Shown here: positions 13,432-27,431 of the stretch, piece after piece
How the letters are laid out: every line of letters starts with the position of its first letter
How positions within the stretch are numbered: the stretch's first letter is position 1
Source: Ophthalmolycus amberensis
Lineage: Eukaryota; Chordata; Actinopteri; Perciformes; Zoarcidae
DNA length: 64,000 nucleotides
Assembly: GCA_024529925.1 (NCBI GenBank)
Contig: JAFEUB010000965.1
Span: forward strand, 1,243,001 to 1,307,000
Reading direction: 5' to 3'
The notes under the pieces: model-generated
The model's input: the letters and a program-made list of their open reading frames with translations, nothing else
The model's database searches: none
Told to the model about the DNA's origin: nothing
Made by a program: the position numbers and the translations under genes

Positions 13432-16400
13432 CCTGATCCACCCCCTGCCAAATTATATAAATAAATTACACTATTCACAGAGGATACTGTAGGTGAGATT
13501 TTGCCCCCCCCCCCCATTTACTGAGTACTGTTATGGACCCATGCCTGTTATATTAAGCTTAATTTTACCAATTATAAGTGAGCTTTACTCAAATCAACTT
13601 TTCCAAATGTCTACTAATCCGTTTTGTGTTTTGGGTGTTTCTGAGAAATCAGGAGCCGTAGCCTTCAAGTGGAACTCCAGTGATTTTCTTGTCTTTGATC
13701 TAGGTTTGATTTCCACTGAGTCTGGAGGGTTTTGTTTCGAGCTGTGGAACAACTGTGCCATCAAGTGGTCAAAGGAGTCCAAGCTTGGTAAAAACGTTCG
13801 ACCATCATGCAAAGTTTATTCTGTGAGCCGAGTCCTGCTCATGATGCTTATTATGAGAACTAAATGTCAGTTAAAGGAACAGTGTGAACAATTCAGGGGG
13901 ATATATTGGCAGCAATTGAATATAATATGAATAAGTATGTTTCCTTTAGTGTATAATAACCTAAAAATATTAATTGTGTTTTTTCTGACCTTTAAACGAG
14001 CCGTTTATATCTACACATGGAGCAGCATCTTCACAGAGCCAGCTGTCATGTTTACAATGTAAATGTCATTTCACGTTTTACAAGAGGGGACAGCAAATTA
14101 GGATTAATCAGTCGAATTGTGCCTGAAAAGCATGCCTTGTCTCCCACACATGTGCTGTGTTTCCACATCCCATCCCCTCCAGGACGCATTACCTCAACCT
14201 GTTTCCAGCAGTAAACAGGTTTCCTCAGGCGTCTCCCCCACAGTCCAGGAGAAGAAGCAGGGCAAACGGGCCACAGGTGTCGCCAGGAGCTCAGCGAGAC
14301 AGAGGCAACAAAGCCCGATCTGTGGAGGAACATCAAGCGCCGGGAAGACCGTCAACACCGGCAGCTGATAGCGGTGAAAAACAGACTCTGACATCAGAGC
14401 CAGCGCAGATAAGAGAGGGGGTGTGGATGGTTGTTTGTGCTGCTGCCATGTTGGATGGCAGGAAGATAGATCTGCCTCTGTTGTAGCCAATCGTGCAGGG
14501 AGGCTGCTATGGTATTATTCTGATCAAATACACAACTTCATACTTATTTTAACAGTTGCCTTTCAATTTTTGCTCAGAATATCCCTGCTGGGCATGCTAG
14601 CTTGCCAGAGACACTGTAGAATGTCTTTCCAATGATTTCCTCACTTCAAAGTTTGTGTGAGTTGTATTTAATTACACAGTTTGAATGTCACAGTGAGTAG
14701 CTTGATATAAAAGAAGAGTTTCACTGCTGCTTTCACTTTGAACCAGACAGTAAGGTGGACATAAGCTAAATTCACTGAATTGGAATGATAGATTCTCTCA
14801 AATTAGTTAGTGAATGAATGCCACATAAACAGTATAAAATATGATTCATCTGCAGATAAGTCACAGGCATAGTAGACTGGTACAGCAACCAAAAGGCATT
14901 CATAAACTCATTTAAGCTGCTTTTCCAACTGAGGCCCGAAAACACATCAACCCAATTATGATCCATCAGGAAATCTCATATTTCATGACTTGAACATAAC
15001 TAAATGCTTTATAGTATAAAACTATAACTCTAGTAATTAAGACAAATACAAGCCTTTGCTTTGAATCCTAATGTATCTGATCTTGATATTCATTTGATGT
15101 TTGACTGATCCACAACACACAATTCAACAAACTACTTTCAAATTCTAAAAGCGCATCTAATCCTTTTGCCTCTTTGAAAAACTCCAGAATCTCTGAATAT
15201 GCAAATGCCTTTCATTCCAAACGTTTAAACGCGAGATGTTTTGAAGTGAAAAGCCTCGTCTTAGTGGATGTGATGAGGAAGTTTCAAGAAACCTCATATA
15301 GAAACAAGCAGCGATGCACAGGCTCTGCTGCCCTCTAGTGTCTAACATATGAGCCTGCACTGTGACGTCGGATGCGATGACTTTCCCTGCAACAGTCCTC
15401 TCTGCACATGAAGCAGCAGATTGATTTCTGAAACAAGTCATGTCTGATGAGTACTGCTCCAGGACTCACCTCCTGACTTCAATAAACACGCCGCAGAGCG
15501 GCTTTGTTGTTTGATTATTTCTATAGATCGTCCCATGGGATGAGTAAACATCTTCGACCTGCTGACTCTGCACATAACTGAGTTGATAAGAGCTGAGATG
15601 TACAGTGTTGGGGTAAACAGATGGTGCTTTGAACTCCTCTCCCTCCTGACTTGCTGTTCTAAAGCAGCGTGCACAAAGATGATAAAAGGGGGCAAACAAA
15701 TCGAAGACACAACGCTGTACTCAAATCAGTTTAACGTGATCAAAAGTGCGAGAAAAACAACTGCAGATACATGAACAATATATATCACAGCCTGGGAATG
15801 GCACAGACAATATAAGCTTTATGAATATTGTATGTGCAGTAGTATAATCTGAGATTGATGACTGACAATATATGAGACACCCAAAAACTACGAGCACAAG
15901 GACACGCTGATGGCATACTACTGGGCTGCAGGCACATCAGTGGCACATATAACAGCCTTGCAGATTATTTGTTATGCAGCAGATGAACTCACTAGACTGA
16001 GCAAGTAGCTTTAGCACCTAATAATTATTTATTATCAAACCTATCAAGCGCCAAACAAATCCTGGATCCTACATTTCCCATGATGCAACTTAACAGTGTT
16101 TATTGTTGCAATGTGATACGACAAGAAGATGTGAATGATGGCTAAATAAGTTGTACATTTAATAGAGAAACATAAATCTTTTTAAGTCACATTTTTTTAC
16201 AGGGCTGACATGGTACCGAGTGAACTCGTGATCATGATTTATGTAATGCATCAGTGCTTGTTGATACCGTTTCCCATCCCTGCTTTTAATTTGATCTGCC
16301 ATATTTTTTACGCACACCAAAATGGCATTGATCAGCCTGCAGCTGTCTAGTGCATCTGCCATGAATACACACGGCAGGATCACACAGCAGGTCTGTTCTG

Positions 16401-19400
16401 TAATTAATATTCTGTTTTCTAAAACAAATATTAGCAAACAATCTGCTTCAGCAAGCAACGAATACGTCATGGAATGGTTAACCATCATTTTGACAAAACA
16501 AGAATATCTATTGTAAGAATTATTCAAGAATATTCTGTATGTACTGTATAACCATAATATCTTCAAAATTGTAGACAATGCGTTAAAAAAAATCCCACAA
16601 CACCAAACCCTGGTATACCAAGCAGATTGACTTTATTTGTATCGTCCATGTTAATTAATTGCCATCATCATCATCGCATCAGTTAACAGTGTTATTGCCA
16701 CCAGCTCCATTACCTCCACTGTCACCATCCGCCCAAAATGAAATAATTACACTCTCTTAAATAAGCCAGTGACAACAGCCATAATCTGGTGTGATATTGA
16801 CAATCTCGTTATCAGTTACATATTAATTAGCTTAGACATTTTTTTGCTCGACGGTGCTTGAACGGAAAAGCCCATTCCTGGCTTTACCCGCGAAACTGTG
16901 TGTAAAGACAATAACGCGTCGTATGTGACATTATTGTTTGGAACTCCACAAGAGGCTGCATGTACATAACAACTACAATTGTGGTGACAGCTTGTTTGTT
17001 TTGACAGCTCACAGGTAATCCAGCAGCATTAGATATTTAGCGGTAAAGAGAATGAGCATCCGGGAAATGTCGCGTGACGTGATCATCACCGGAACTGAGC
17101 GACCTCTAGGGCTCACGGGCTTTACCATGAATACAGCTTTTGATGGTCTTGCTGTCCAATGGAGATACTCAACAATCAGGTGACACGACACAAATTATAG
17201 CAAAGAAAATAACTTGACCCTGATCATAGAATTAGTGCTGACCCAGACACTGCACATCAGAAGGCTAATTATGTTATTAATGTATTGCCTTGGACTCAGA
17301 AGAGTTCCTACTGACACACAGTCGTATATCAAGGATTACACGACAGCTGCTCGTGATTCCAGTGCAGAAACAAAAGGGCGGCGATGCATGTTTCACACAG
17401 ATACGCGGCTCAGTAGAGCTGCAACACAAGTGTTGCACAATGGGAAACTGCTACTTCTCATTATGTATAAAAGCGCAGCACTTAACGAGCCCGCGGCTGA
17501 TACCGGACTGTGACCCCGGCTGCTGTTTTCAGTTCTGAAGAAGACTCGTCAATGCACACATAGTCACATTAAAGTGTCTGAGGTCAGAAGTCAAAAGAAC
17601 ACCCTGAATTTTGCATTTGGTCAATTACAATAACTGTGAGTTGAACACAGTCCATGGATCTATTCGTTACCCGATAGTTCGTAGTATCCACATTAGACTC
17701 AGTCAAGTGCTTCTGAAAATCAAAAGTGGAAAATGCCGCTGGAATGCATGTGATTTCACGTCAAACCAACACTAAACATGTTATTTGTACAGCGTTGACG
17801 AACTCGGTACGACTGCTCGACTCATCCCAGGACCACAAGAGAAACAGGAACAGTATTGACAACAATACATCGGTCGTAATTGCTATAAGCATGATTATAA
17901 GATGGTCAGGTGATGATGAAAAGGTGGGAAACGAGAGCAGAACTATAAGTGCCCACTGAAAACAAAGAAAGCTGCACGTGGGCTCAAGAAACCAGATGTG
18001 TGTGTTTTCTTTAGAGTGGCCTTTTTCATAATAGCGAACGTCGATCACGAACCAAACACCGTCCGCTGTGGTTTGTGTCATATAGGGCAACGCAGCCAGG
18101 TAATGAGTTCTGCAGGGAAAATGGAGGCTCAGTCACAAAATGCAAATGGCCTTTTATCGAACAGTGCTGTCATTGTAACGCCTGAAGCTCCCGCTGCTCG
18201 TGGTTATAAAGTTCAGAAAGCTGCTTAGCGAACATCTACAAAGTCCAGTCACAAAGCACGGATATCGGCAACATTGCTTTGCAGAAACATTCAGTCACAT
18301 TGACAAAGAAAAAACAATATTGATCGGTGAAGATAAATGCACAATCACATAGACCTGCACTGCTCTCTGGGGGGGGGGGTTTACACTTTTGGGTTTGTTA
18401 CATCCATCAGTGATGTCATAGGAGGCCGCTTTTTGTTATCAGCCGCCAAAGAACAGATGACATGAATTAACCATCAGTGACCGGGTTGTGTGCAGATGTG
18501 GAACGTGCTAAACCACAGAGAGGACTGCAGCTGCTTTCTACCCGTTTGATTCACCGTTAAGTTTTACCTCTAAATCCAGCACCACACTCAGCTCTGCGCT
18601 GTCACCATACGTACGGCTTCGTCGCCACCGAGTGGACAAAAACACCAGCCTGCAAGGTTTAGCCACGCCACAACGTAGAAGACACATTCTGGGTGGATTT
18701 ACACGAGCTGCACCTGTGCATTCTGCTGACCTTGTGTTTTTGCTCCTCAGTAAACCCAGCCCCTTTTGTCACCTTGTGTAAATGTGTGGACTAACCTGTC
18801 CCAGCTGCTATTGTCTACGTGCATGTGTGTACGCTCAGGCTTTATATATTATTTTGCTTTGGCATGATGGATGTTGTGTATGAGACAGCTTGTGTTGACA
18901 CAGGAATGCAGCATAAACCGAAATCCTGAGCAGAAAAGTTGGCAACGTCGGACACAAAGGCAGCATAGCAGGACATCTCCATGCTTACAGTGCGTGTGTG
19001 TGTGTGTGTGTGTTAAGACTCTGTATGTTAGGGGCTACTATGGGTATTGGGTAAATGTCTAGTCTAAAATAAGCTGTTATAATGGCTGCTTTACTGCTGT
19101 GAATAAGCATGCAAGCGCACATGAGTGTGTGTGTGTAAGACATCATGGGCACAAAAGTTCTCTTGGCACACCTGAAGCGGCTGAGGACACACTGAGATAA
19201 TAAAAGTTATAAATATCCAGTGACATCACATACGAGTGAAACACGCTCGTCTGTGTCGAAATAAATACAGAAACCAGACTTGCAAGCGAGTAAAATTGGG
19301 TCCAAGCGCCCAACTCAGAAGCGGCGGCTCGCTGATCGAAGCTCATTGGGAAGCCAAGAGCATCGTTTTACAACAATGAAAAAAATAAATAAATAAATAA

Positions 19401-21767
19401 AGACAGCTACGACGTGAGAAATCTCTGAAGCTTACAAAGTCAAGTATGCAGATGATATAAAAGTAGCAAATAACAGACTGCATTTCTATTTAGACAGAAA
19501 TGTAAAAGCAATCAGATTTGAAATTGGAGCTCACTACATGTGATTTCAAATTCAAAGTGTCTGACCAAAAAATACACGGAGAACAAACAGTGATTGACAA
19601 TGTGTGAAAGCAACACAATCAAATGAACCCAGAAGTGTTGTCAGTGCGTTTTAGTGCTTCTTTTTGTGAAGGGACATTAATGGAGACGATTTCATCCACA
19701 AGTCTGAGAGAACAGTAAATAGCTGTAAAAATAATTGTCATTTAAATCTCACATTTTCTTCCTTTTCGTCGGCTGTTTAAGCAAGTCATGTTCCAGTCTC
19801 ATAGAAACGCGCGTCCTTGTTGCTGTTCATCTTCTCCGTCAGCTTTTCTACCATTAATTATTCCGTCCATTCGTTAGCTCGTGCCCACTTCATTCAGCTT
19901 GTCCCCCAAAGATAGCGAAGATCCGTGAGCCAGAATCGGTGTGTGTGTCCCGTCCACCAAACCAGGTCAGCACTCATGCTCTACTTTATCCTGCCGTCTC
20001 TGCTGAATCCGGGTCGGATGTTGCCCGTCACGTTATCCATATCTGTGTGTTTGTGTACGTTCCGTCAACATGTGGATCTCCTCATCATTTATTTTGCTCT
20101 ATTTTTCCAGGAATCTCCTCACGTAGGAGATTTCTCCCCCGACCTCATTCAGTAAGTGTGCTTTTCAGTCCCTTCCAACATTCCAACATGTGGCTGAAGT
20201 GGAGGGCGCTGTGCGGGAAAGGTTGGGAAAAGACCCGCTAACTACTGTAACTGCTCCGTGCTACTGTAGCAGGTTAAGTGTGCTTTGTAAAATATATGCA
20301 CCGATGTCTCAGCCAATTGTCTCTCCCTGGACTGATCCTCCAGAGTTATTCCCTGTGGACCCTTGTCTACATGTGTCGGAATTATCTAAAATCTGTGTCG
20401 ATTGATCGTGGATCACTGCTTCTTTTTTGGCACTGCATATTTGCTACACAGCTCCTGCACAACAGCTGTTATCAAAGTTACATGCTTCTCTACGCCGGCT
20501 AACTGTTACGCATTTAAATTGGCGAGGCGATGTTTCAGAGAGCACCGGTACTTATTCCTTCAAGAGGAGGAGGCAGCAGCAGCATGGCACAATCACGGCC
20601 AGACGTATTCTATCACAGGGCCGATCGCTGGGATCATCCGCACAAAGCTATCTAAAGTCTGGTTTCTTCTTCTGTGTTGCTTTTCTTTATTAGGAGGATG
20701 CCAGAGCCGAGCTTGACTTCCCATGCAGTCCCATATTATGGACATAAATGAGATAACGAGGTGGTTTTTCATGCCTAAACACATACAGTATTATGATATA
20801 TAGTATATTGATATTGGAGGGAGGTTTACTGGTTATTCTATTTTATTTTCTTCGTATTGTGCAAGCCTATCTTTGGGTACAAATGTTTAAAACTAGAGCG
20901 CAACTACACAGGCTAAACATTTGACTCTCACTCTGTGTTTGCAACCTTTCCAAATCTTTACAAGGCCAATCCTGTCTCCATCTTTTGCTCCTCTGCGCAT
21001 CGGGTAAATAAATAGAGTACACAAACGCAGCGAGAGGTCTTAGAAGGAAGGTGGGAAATATCAGACGTATAAAATGTGATCCTGGAGGAGAAACCTCACG
21101 TCTAGAGGAGATGAGCAGAGAGAGAGGTGTATCACATAACCACCACTTTAAAAGGAGGAGAGGGAGGAGCGGATGAGAGAAGATGGCAGAGGGAATAGAG
21201 GAGGGAGAAGTTAATGACGGATGCGGCGAATCTATTTCGGTACAACGCCCTCTAACTCATAACACAAAACGTGCTAATTGCAACAAAAAAAGATGTTGCG
21301 TCTAAATAGTAGTGCTTTTTAAAAAGCAGAGTTACACCTCTGTGCCTTGTGGTGAGAGAGGGAGGAGAAGAACAGAGGAGGTGACAAAATGGAGGGAGGA
21401 GAGCAGACGGGAGCATCGGGAAAAGAGGAGCCCGAGAAGGAAGAGGAAGCCCTTCATCTTACGGGGTTTTTTTTCTATCAACTCCATATCAGTAATGGAC
21501 AGAGAGTGGTGCGGAAGCTAATGGTGAAGTGAGGAGGAAGGCAGCATGAAGAGGAGGAAGGAAATCAATGAATATGCTTCTCTGTTTTACGGTTATGGTT
21601 GCTGGCCGAACGCTGTAAGCAGTTGTATCGGAACTCTTCACAGCCCTGAGAAACACCTCATTGGGACCCGTCTGAAAAAAAAGTTACGTTGGGAAACTAT
21701 TTGAATGTTTTTTTGATTCCCTGATGAGATATAAGGTCAGGATTGCGAGGTGGGGGGGGTTGTCTTT

Positions 21768-22738
21768 TTTATTGCTCCTCCTCTTGAGTTGATCTCGGTT
21801 TTGTTTTCTGCATGAATTCGCCGTCAGATGGAAAACAAGATTTAGTGTAATCTGGTCCGTCATGGTCAGTTTTGTATTCTACTTCTTCTCATTATCTGTT
21901 GTTGCTGTGCTCCAATATTTGGGGATTTTCCTCCTTTTATTTTTCATTGTTTCTCTCGCTCTACTTCTCTACATTGCATTTTGTAACTTTGCACTTTGTG
22001 TTCTGTGTCGGTTTCTTGAAATATCTAGGAATTCTCCTTTCGTCTTTTTAATAATCCGTATGTTTTGTCTTCCTCTATGTATTTGGATTTGATCAAAACC
22101 AAAGCTTCGAGCATTTAAAATACAATCTTTTTTTTTGCCATTGCTCCACCTCTGTTTCTTTTGAAATAAATACCCACTACCACTCCGCTGGTTTGGAGCC
22201 TCTCCACTGCTCTCCAATCTGCTATCTTTAGAGTTGTTACTCCTCCCACTCCTGCTCTTGCATAGATATATCTGGAAATAGACATTCCCGTGTTTTCAGT
22301 CTTTCCGTTCCTCCTAAGCCGATCGGCGCCCTCTCTCTCTCTCAGTCTCTGTGTACCAAAGTCTACAATTACAAGGATTTTCTTGACTTCGCTCACATTG
22401 TCAGACCTGTATTATCAGTGTGTTTTTTTACGTTATGCACTCCTGCCCTCTTTTCCCTTTGGACTATCATACGTCCATCCATCACCACCACTAAACTCTC
22501 CTTGGTAATCCTGTCCGTCACACAGCTGTTCTTACCTCCTATGCTTCTTTTTTTTATGCGTTCATCTTTCTGTGGTTGGTCAACAAACGCTTTTCTTTCA
22601 GCCTCATTCTGTTCTCATCTCATTCATTCCTCATTTCCATCGTATCTCATCCGCTTCCTCTGTGATCCACTCTTTTCTTTCATCTCCCTCAGTCCTCTGC
22701 CCAGACCTTCGTGCTCTTGATGTTTGCTTTGCGGATCG
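21768..22738 (-). other. tmem151b: probable tmem151b 3' UTR with polyadenylation signals
   Basis: After the stop, the minus strand stays purine-rich with no further coding similarity. AATAAA hexamers on the minus strand occur at 21936-21941 and 21768-21773. Which one is used cannot be told from sequence alone. Confidence 0.35.
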
Positions 22739-23908
22739 TCACATGTCATCTCCGGCGTGGCAGCTCTCCTCTCCGTGTATGATGAGGACGGGAAAGAAGA
22801 ACGCGTCCTGGTAGGACGGAGGACGCTCCCTCCCTCCCCCGTCGCCCTCCCTCACCTCGCCACCCCCTCCACTGTCTTGCTCTGTTTCTTCACCCCCCTC
22901 CCTGCTCCCTCTTACCAGTTCCCTTCTCCTCACCTCCTCCTGCTCCTCTTCCTCGTCGTCATCCCCTTCTCCGTCCAGCACTCCTCTTGTCTCCTCGTTG
23001 TCCTGTCTTGAACCTAAACCAAGAAATCCTCCACCCCCTCCTCCACTGCCTCCCCCTCCTCCCCCATCTTCCCTACTTCCTCCCAGCCCCCCTCCCATGC
23101 TTCTTGAATGAAACAGGTTGTTCTGGCGCCCTCCTCCAAGTCTCCCGAGAGAGAATCCACTCCGACTGAGCACCAACCTGCCCCCGATAGCCCCGCCTCC
23201 CTGCCCTGCTGCCCTGATGCCTGCCACGGTAGCGTTCAGGAGGGCTGTGGTTCCCATGGGGGCCCTTAGCCTGGAGGGAAGACTGGAACTCGATGTGGTC
23301 CTCCGGCATCGGGGGCAGCTCTGGAGGAGGTAAGCCGAGTTGAACACAACAGGCAGAGCAAGAGGGTTGGTCCCCTGGCTGGGGGTGGAGCTCGCTGGCC
23401 CAGAGATGGGCGTCGAGGCGGTGGGGTTTGTCCCCCCATTCATGTCCAAGTCCATAAGGAGGGCTTCAGAGTAGCTCGGGACCATCTGTTGGTTACAGCG
23501 AATGTGCCATTCCAATTCTGTCATGTCCACCGTGTTGACCCGAGAGATGGCTCTGTAACTCGTCCCATTTAGACCAATCCCAGGGTGGATTCCATTCTCA
23601 GTCCCAACCCCATCCCCCCTTGCCCCTCGACCTAGCCCTCCTCCACCACCATCCTCGTCCTCCCCGAACAGCTTCTCCACATGGTAGTGTACATACGCTA
23701 TGCGGTATTCTGACACGACCCGCAGCGGCCACGACAGGAGGAAAGCAGAAGCCAGCCAGAACACCCTGTGCCGAGAAAACCAGGGCTGGTGAGCGGGATC
23801 TGGGAACGCCAGGATGTGTTCGCGGAAGTCCACGTTCTTCAGGTGCATGCCCTCCCTGGCCTCCATGTAGTCATCAAGCCCCTCGTTCTCCCCGAAGAAG
23901 CGCGCTCG
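22739..23908 (-). CDS. tmem151b: tmem151b terminal coding exon 6
   Basis: The exon encodes 389 residues and the stop, opening with RARFFGENEGLDDYMEAREG. A hydrophobic segment FWLASAFLLSWPL follows, then the conserved EYRIAYVHYHVEKLFGE. The last ~200 residues are low complexity: several glycine runs separated by Arg/Glu, and a DDDEEEE block. Two short ends stand out from this: PPSYQDA (a PPxY-type motif, about residues 605-608) and FPVLIIHGEES. The low-complexity tail is likely to vary in length between species. Confidence 0.93.
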   Translation of the reverse strand, partial: RARFFGENEGLDDYMEAREGMHLKNVDFREHILAFPDPAHQPWFSRHRVFWLASAFLLSWPLRVVSEYRIAYVHYHVEKLFGEDEDGGGGGLGRGARGDGVGTENGIHPGIGLNGTSYRAISRVNTVDMTELEWHIRCNQQMVPSYSEALLMDLDMNGGTNPTASTPISGPASSTPSQGTNPLALPVVFNSAYLLQSCPRCRRTTSSSSLPSRLRAPMGTTALLNATVAGIRAAGQGGGAIGGRLVLSRSGFSLGRLGGGRQNNLFHSRSMGGGLGGSREDGGGGGGSGGGGGGFLGLGSRQDNEETRGVLDGEGDDDEEEEQEEVRRRELVRGSREGGEETEQDSGGGGEVREGDGGGRERPPSYQDAFFFPVLIIHGEESCHAGDDM

Positions 23909-26900
23909 CTTGGAATAACAGAAAGAGAATGTGTAAATGAATTAGAAACGGAACAATTGACAGAGCGGGTCTTCCAAAGCCAAGGAGCATGTCTTTAACG
24001 GATTTGCCGGACCTGGTAAGAGAGAACAATACTGTTTCTTTAATTCCATGCCTTCGAAATGAATGATCAGCTGGGGAGGAGGCTAACCTCTTGCCTGCCA
24101 TCAAGGTTTTTGAGTTCTCCAAAAAATAGTAGGCTGTAAACATCAAAGTACTTCTGTAGGTCATGTTTCAGTACTAAATTGAGACTGTTTCATAACCAGT
24201 TAAAAGTTCCTTACAGTAACTTTAAAAAGTCACCTGCTGGACACAGCGTTTTCAACAAACTCATGGGACTAATGTTTTTTTAATTACCTGGCTAGCTACA
24301 GCTCAATCTGCCGGCGACGGTTGTAATTTGAAATGGAAAAAAAAAAATCTGTGGTTGCTGGCTCGAAATAAGAAGGCTGCTTTTGTCTATCTCTGCCAAA
24401 AATCAAGGACTGATTGTTTCAAAAATGGGGAAAACGATCAATTAGAATATAACAGCTTGTAATCTGGAAAGTTGGGTTGGGCATCTGTCTTTTATTTTTT
24501 TTTTACATTTTATAGATAAAAAGTTTAATTGATCAAATTGAACAGAATTAACTGTTTATAGTCATTATCTTATATCATATCTTACCTGGGTGAGGTAGGC
24601 AGCTTCTGCACGTGCACTTGAGAAGCTAAAGAGCACAAAAAAATAACATAAAAAAATGTTACTAACATGTTTACCCCCCCCCCCCCCCCCCCCCTGCCAT
24701 GTCTTTTGACCAGTGGTGGTTAGCGGTGGGCATCTAACCTGAAACACTTGGTGAAGCGGAGGCGAACAGCAGGGTGCCGCTGCAGGTCCAGCAGCTCCTT
24801 TGATACGTCTTTGACACCATAGCGGGCGTAGTCGAACTCTGAACTGGAGGCGTGAGTGTTGACCCGCTCATGGTAGACCTGAGGAGGCCATAGATGGGAG
24901 TGTGATGGAGGGGAAACGGGAGAGGAGGACAGATGGGATGCAAGAGAAAGAAAGAATCAGCATGGTTACTTAATAGAGTGGTATTTGTCTTACAGCACAC
25001 AGCTGTTAAATTAAGATTTGCATGGCATATTTTAAAACGTTTAGGGAATTAGAACTTATGTTCTGCAGTGTAACTATGAGCAACATGAAAATAAACGAGC
25101 AAACAGGACAGAAAGTGGATGCATGTGAAGGAGAGTTCCCCTCACCTGTGTGGTCGTATATGCATCTCCGTTGCGGTACCTCGTCACCTGTCTGGTCCTC
25201 CTCACGTAGTGATAGCTGATGGCCTTCCACCAAATGCAGGGTGTGGCCTGCTGAAGTCTCTGCACACGCTCGTACACTTCCTGTGTCAAAGAACGAAGGA
25301 ATGATCAAAACAAATCAAGTGAAATTCAATTTTCTGCCAATTATTTGTAAAACATGTATTCTGTGGCCATTTTTTGCGAAGACTTTCTAAACAAACCTGT
25401 CAAAAACGAGGACTAACAATCTAAAATATAACGATGCAACATTGCCCGAGCAATTCTTGCAATGGTGACACAAGCAGAACAATTAAGTTCTTCTTCTTCT
25501 TCTTATTATAACTGTATAGTTAAGTCCGTGCAATCTGGTGCAAGTCAGACCCTGCCAAGGTTTGTTTCGCATATGTGCCCCTGACAGTCTGGACTAATGT
25601 AAGACAATATTTTGGTTTTGGCAGCGGCACATAGCAAAGACAAAGAGTAACCACTGTGCATTTGGAGCAATGTGCTTCCTGGCATTCCTGATAACAGACA
25701 CAGCAGACTAGAATAGACTGATGCCCCAGGTCAGCTCATTTCTACATGAGCGGGCAAGTGTTATTTTAGGAAAGTAGGAAACGGAGTAAAACTGTTTTCT
25801 CTCTTTGTGAAATGTTAAAACGTCTGATTAAACTGCATTAAAACTGTCTGTGCAGACATTAACACACCGTAATCATATTTATTTAACCTTTACATTTCAA
25901 AGCATTTTGCTGACGCCATCATGCTGAACAAGCTTCAATGAGGAAACAGATTTCTCCTGTTTAGCTCAAGGCCCTATTTCTAGACTCCTATTGCAGCAGT
26001 AGACTCCACAGTCTGTTGGGTGTTGGGTTAAGGCCTTTCCCCCAAGATATTACACCCCCTTGCAAAAACCGGTTTTCACACGGACCTGGAATTCAGCATG
26101 AGCCAACATCGCCGTCTTGGAGAAGCAGTGCCAACACTCCACCAGGTAAACCACGTACAGCATTGCCAGGAAGGCCAGGGGGATGTAGACGTAGCCGCTG
26201 GAGCACGGGCTCTCCAGGTGCAGGATGTCGTTGTAGTAGGCGGCGGAGGTGGCGTCGTCGTCGGCACCGAGAGGCACGGAGGAGGAGGAGCCGAGAACGG
26301 GCACGCGACAGAGAGCGCACCAGGCGAGCGTGGCGAAGCAGCCGTACATGAGGAGGGTCAGGAGGAGGCACTTCCAATGGGACTCCCGACACAGGGACGA
26401 GGCCAGAGACTGCTGGACCGGCCGCTGCTGAGGAAACAGACGGAGAGGAGGGAATAGGTGTTAAGATGCTACTGACCGCACACTGAGGAAGCCATTCATA
26501 AATATATACACCGCTGGATGGATTGTTCAAGGTCCTAATCACTTAATTGATCCCTCAAGCCTTTGGGTTTTAGTGAAATGTCCTGACAAATACTGGATGG
26601 ATTGCTGTGACATTTGGTTCAATCACGTGCCTCACAGGATGAATCCTGATCACTTTGGTCTAGCTAAGTCAAAATATCAACTTGTCCAGTAATTCGGTTT
26701 AATATGAAACACCTGCAAAACTAATGACATTCCCATTGTCCTACTACTTGGCTAATTATGCTTGTATTTAGTGCCTATTAATTAACAAATGTCAGCATGC
26801 TAACACGCTCTAAGATGGTAAACATCACACCTGCTTAACATTGTGATGCAGATGTTAACATTAAGCTCAAGTATCACTGTGCTGTAGACTCTTGTTTATT

Positions 26901-27375
26901 CTGCGTCTCTAAAATGATGCAAGTGCAACAGCAAGTACTCCGTTTGTACATTTTGTGCACTAACCGGTTAGCCTCAACTTGAATGGCTCTTGTTGGGTTA
27001 CTTGGGTACAGGTAATTACCATTTATTACTTTAAAATTAGTTTTAAGCTCCATGACTAAATGTAATTCACAGTCACTTCTTACTAATTCTATCCGCAGGC
27101 TGTAAGAGACATGGCAAGCTGTTTGAAACACTAAAATAAGCCACAAACGTGGTGAAACCAGTCTGAGCTGTGCCACGAGACGTAACAAATTTCTACTTTC
27201 TCATGTTGAAAGTCAAGACGACAATAAATAATGCAGCATGCTTCACGGTGTGGACCTTTAATAATGTCTTCCCGTTTGGTAAATAGTGTTGTACTTCAGA
27301 GCAAGCGTGTAAGCCGAGGTCTTGAACTAAGGAATGCATCAAACTAACCCTCAACCATCACAGGATAAGTGCTGC

Positions 27376-27431
<56 letters not shown>

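Larger units (their letters stand above)
1..21767. other. gene-free region left of tmem151b
   Basis: I find no exon chain, RNA gene or recognisable protein domain here. The longest open frames (for example 11605-12165 minus, 7445-7957 plus) are by-products of simple repeats or lack coding character. Content is microsatellites, poly-G tracts, GA/CT-skewed stretches around 11.8-12.6 and 21.0-21.5 kb, a fish interspersed repeat near 1.4 kb, and short direct repeats. Distal regulatory DNA is possible. Confidence 0.6.

Noticed and set aside
19435..19560. Plus-strand reading EAYKVKYADDIKVANN, recalling the YADD motif of reverse transcriptases
   Set aside because: Only about 40 codons are open, with no flanking reverse-transcriptase motifs and stops on both sides; four residues are too little to call a LINE remnant.
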